A stretch of 64,000 nt of DNA from Desulfuromonas versatilis (GTDB taxonomy: Bacteria > Desulfobacterota > Desulfuromonadia > Desulfuromonadales > NIT-T3): positions 3,218,001 through 3,282,000 of the forward strand of contig NZ_AP024355.1 of assembly GCF_019704135.1 (NCBI RefSeq), in the 5' to 3' direction. The notes under the pieces were generated by a model. The model worked only from the letters and a program-made list of their open reading frames with translations. It ran no database searches and was not told the origin of the DNA. Position 1 is the first letter of the stretch, and each line of letters starts with the position of its first letter. Below, one piece after another: positions 62,749 to 64,000 of the stretch. A program made the translations under genes and the position numbers.

Positions 62749-63873
62749 TCAGGGCTGCAGGACGAACTTGCCCTCGGCGTCGACCTTGTAGACCTTGTAG
62801 ACTTCGCCCACGCGGTCGCCCTTGTCGTTGAAGGTGATGGTGCCGGTCAGGCCTTGCGCGTCCTTCATCTTTTTGTGCATGTAGTCGGCCAGGTCGTCGG
62901 GCTTGGTCGACTTGGCCCCTTCGATGGCGGCGGTCACCGCCAGGAAGCCGTCGCCGGCCAGCACGGCCCAGATGGAGCCGGGGGCGGCGCCGTATTTCTT
63001 CTGGTAGGCGGCGAGGAAGTCCTTGGCCTTCTGCGCGGGCAGGTCCTGGGGAACCGGCGGGCTGAGGAAGTAGAAGCCCTCGGCGGCCTTGTTGCCGGCG
63101 ATCTTGACCAGGTCGGGGTTGTTGGTGGCGTCGCCGCCGAGGAACGGCACGTTCCAGTTCATCTCCATCTTCTGGCGCAGCAGCAGGCCGGCCTCGGGGT
63201 AGTAGCCGGTGAAGAAGACCGCTTCGGGCCCGGCGGACTTCATCTTGGTGAGGATGGCGTTGTAGTCGCGCTCGCCGGGGGTCAGGGCGTCACTGAAGAC
63301 CACTTCGATCCCCTTGTCCTTGAGCAGGGCCATGGTCTCTTCGGCCAGCCCCTTGGCGTAGCTGGTGTTGTCGTGGAGCACCGCGACCTTCTTGAAGCCC
63401 ATCTTCTCCAGGGTGCCGGCGGCGACCCGTCCCTGCTCGTCGTCGCGGGGGCAGGTGCGGAAGAAGTATTTCAGCCCCTTTTCGGTCAGGCGCACGGCGG
63501 TGGAGCCGTTGGCCACCTGGGGGATCTGGAAGTCGTCATAGATGGTCTGGCTGGCCTCGGTGACCGAGGAGCCGTAGGTGCCGACCACCGCCACCACGCC
63601 CTGGGTGGCCAGGCGCTGGGCCGCCAGCGAGGCGGTGCGGGGGTCGCCGCCGTCGTCCTCGACCAGGATCTCGATCTGGTCGCCGTTGATGCCGCCCTTG
63701 TCGTTGATGTCCTTGGCGAGCAGTTCGACGATCTGCTTCATGTCCTGACCTTCACTGGCCCAGGAGCCGGTCATGGGGGCCATGAGACCGATCTTGATGG
63801 ACTTGGCCGAGGCCAGTCCGGTTCCGCCAGCCGCCATGCACAGCGCCAGCGCCAGGGTCAAAAACCGCTTCAT
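62749..63873 (-). CDS. livK: Branched-chain amino-acid ABC transporter substrate-binding protein LivK
   Basis: Start at the ATG for MKRFLTLALALCMAAGGTGL (63873; AAAGGAG ribosome-binding site), 374 residues. A signal peptide ends near ASA, followed by KIGLMAPMTGSWASEGQDMK, ELLAKDINDKGGINGDQIEI and GVVAVVGTYGSSVTEASQTI. This is the periplasmic type-I binding fold of the LIV-BP family. It captures the amino acid or a related compound for LivHMGF. First gene of the operon; the 127 bp upstream to the window edge should contain the promoter. Confidence 0.94.
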   Translation of the reverse strand: MKRFLTLALALCMAAGGTGLASAKSIKIGLMAPMTGSWASEGQDMKQIVELLAKDINDKGGINGDQIEILVEDDGGDPRTASLAAQRLATQGVVAVVGTYGSSVTEASQTIYDDFQIPQVANGSTAVRLTEKGLKYFFRTCPRDDEQGRVAAGTLEKMGFKKVAVLHDNTSYAKGLAEETMALLKDKGIEVVFSDALTPGERDYNAILTKMKSAGPEAVFFTGYYPEAGLLLRQKMEMNWNVPFLGGDATNNPDLVKIAGNKAAEGFYFLSPPVPQDLPAQKAKDFLAAYQKKYGAAPGSIWAVLAGDGFLAVTAAIEGAKSTKPDDLADYMHKKMKDAQGLTGTITFNDKGDRVGEVYKVYKVDAEGKFVLQP

Positions 63874-64000
63874 CGATAACACTCCTTTCGCAATCGGGGG
63901 AAATCCCCTTCAACCAGGATACGACGGGCTCTGCACCAAGCAACATGGCGCACCCGGAATTCATGGAATGCCGTCACCGTTTCTACATCCCGACCGGGGA

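Overview
The window looks like a chromosomal segment of a Desulfuromonadales/Geobacter-like deltaproteobacterium. This is inferred from a b558-type fumarate reductase/succinate dehydrogenase operon (frdCAB layout), GEMM-class cyclic-dinucleotide riboswitches, sigma-54-like promoters, HD-GYP response regulators and a branched-chain amino-acid ABC operon, mostly in GC-rich DNA. No rRNA, tRNA or CRISPR array was seen.

Region 1 (1-14.2 kb, minus strand) is an exopolysaccharide cluster. It holds a Wza-type export protein (cut by the window edge), an outer-membrane barrel, a CapD/FlaA1-type nucleotide-sugar dehydratase, a LuxR-type regulator, a frame-broken DegT aminotransferase, a GNAT enzyme, two initiating sugar transferases, a FemAB-like protein, a 69-residue Cys-rich protein, glycosyltransferases and an AsnB-type amidotransferase. 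The set resembles exosortase-linked EPS loci, but no exosortase gene lies inside the window.

Region 2 (14.3-19.3 kb) continues the cluster in clearly AT-richer DNA: two glycosyltransferases, a Wzy-like polymerase and a Wzx-like flippase. It is probably an exchangeable, horizontally acquired repeat-unit cassette.

Region 3 (19.4-29.7 kb) mixes decayed IS elements (IS481, IS30, IS5 and IS3 types) with three secreted parallel beta-helix (pectate-lyase-like) proteins. Two of these share an almost identical 1,169-bp catalytic module (5 mismatches) joined to different N-termini, one a lipoprotein and the other a Calx-beta multidomain protein. Both have a sigma-54-like promoter, and the larger one also has a c-di-GMP-I (GEMM) riboswitch followed by a terminator.

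Region 4 (30.2-35.8 kb, plus strand) has a PHP/ATP-grasp gene pair and the frdCAB operon. Region 5 (35.8-37.7 kb) has a radical-SAM/SPASM protein and a degenerate kinase-like protein.

Region 6 (37.9-58.5 kb, minus strand) is the most unusual part. A GEMM riboswitch carrying A at the position equivalent to Vc2 G20 (the cyclic AMP-GMP, GEMM-Ib signature) and a terminator precede a closely packed series: an HD-GYP response regulator, two YCF48-like propeller proteins, a secreted DUF11-like protein, a 3,296-residue surface protein (Ig repeats, OmpA domain, C-terminal barrel), a FecR protein, a histidine kinase and a receiver protein. A second HD-GYP paralogue lies just upstream. This suggests a cyclic-dinucleotide-controlled surface system with feedback through its own phosphodiesterase.

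Region 7 (59.2-64 kb, minus strand) is a complete livKHMGF transporter operon with strong hairpins at livK-livH and livG-livF.
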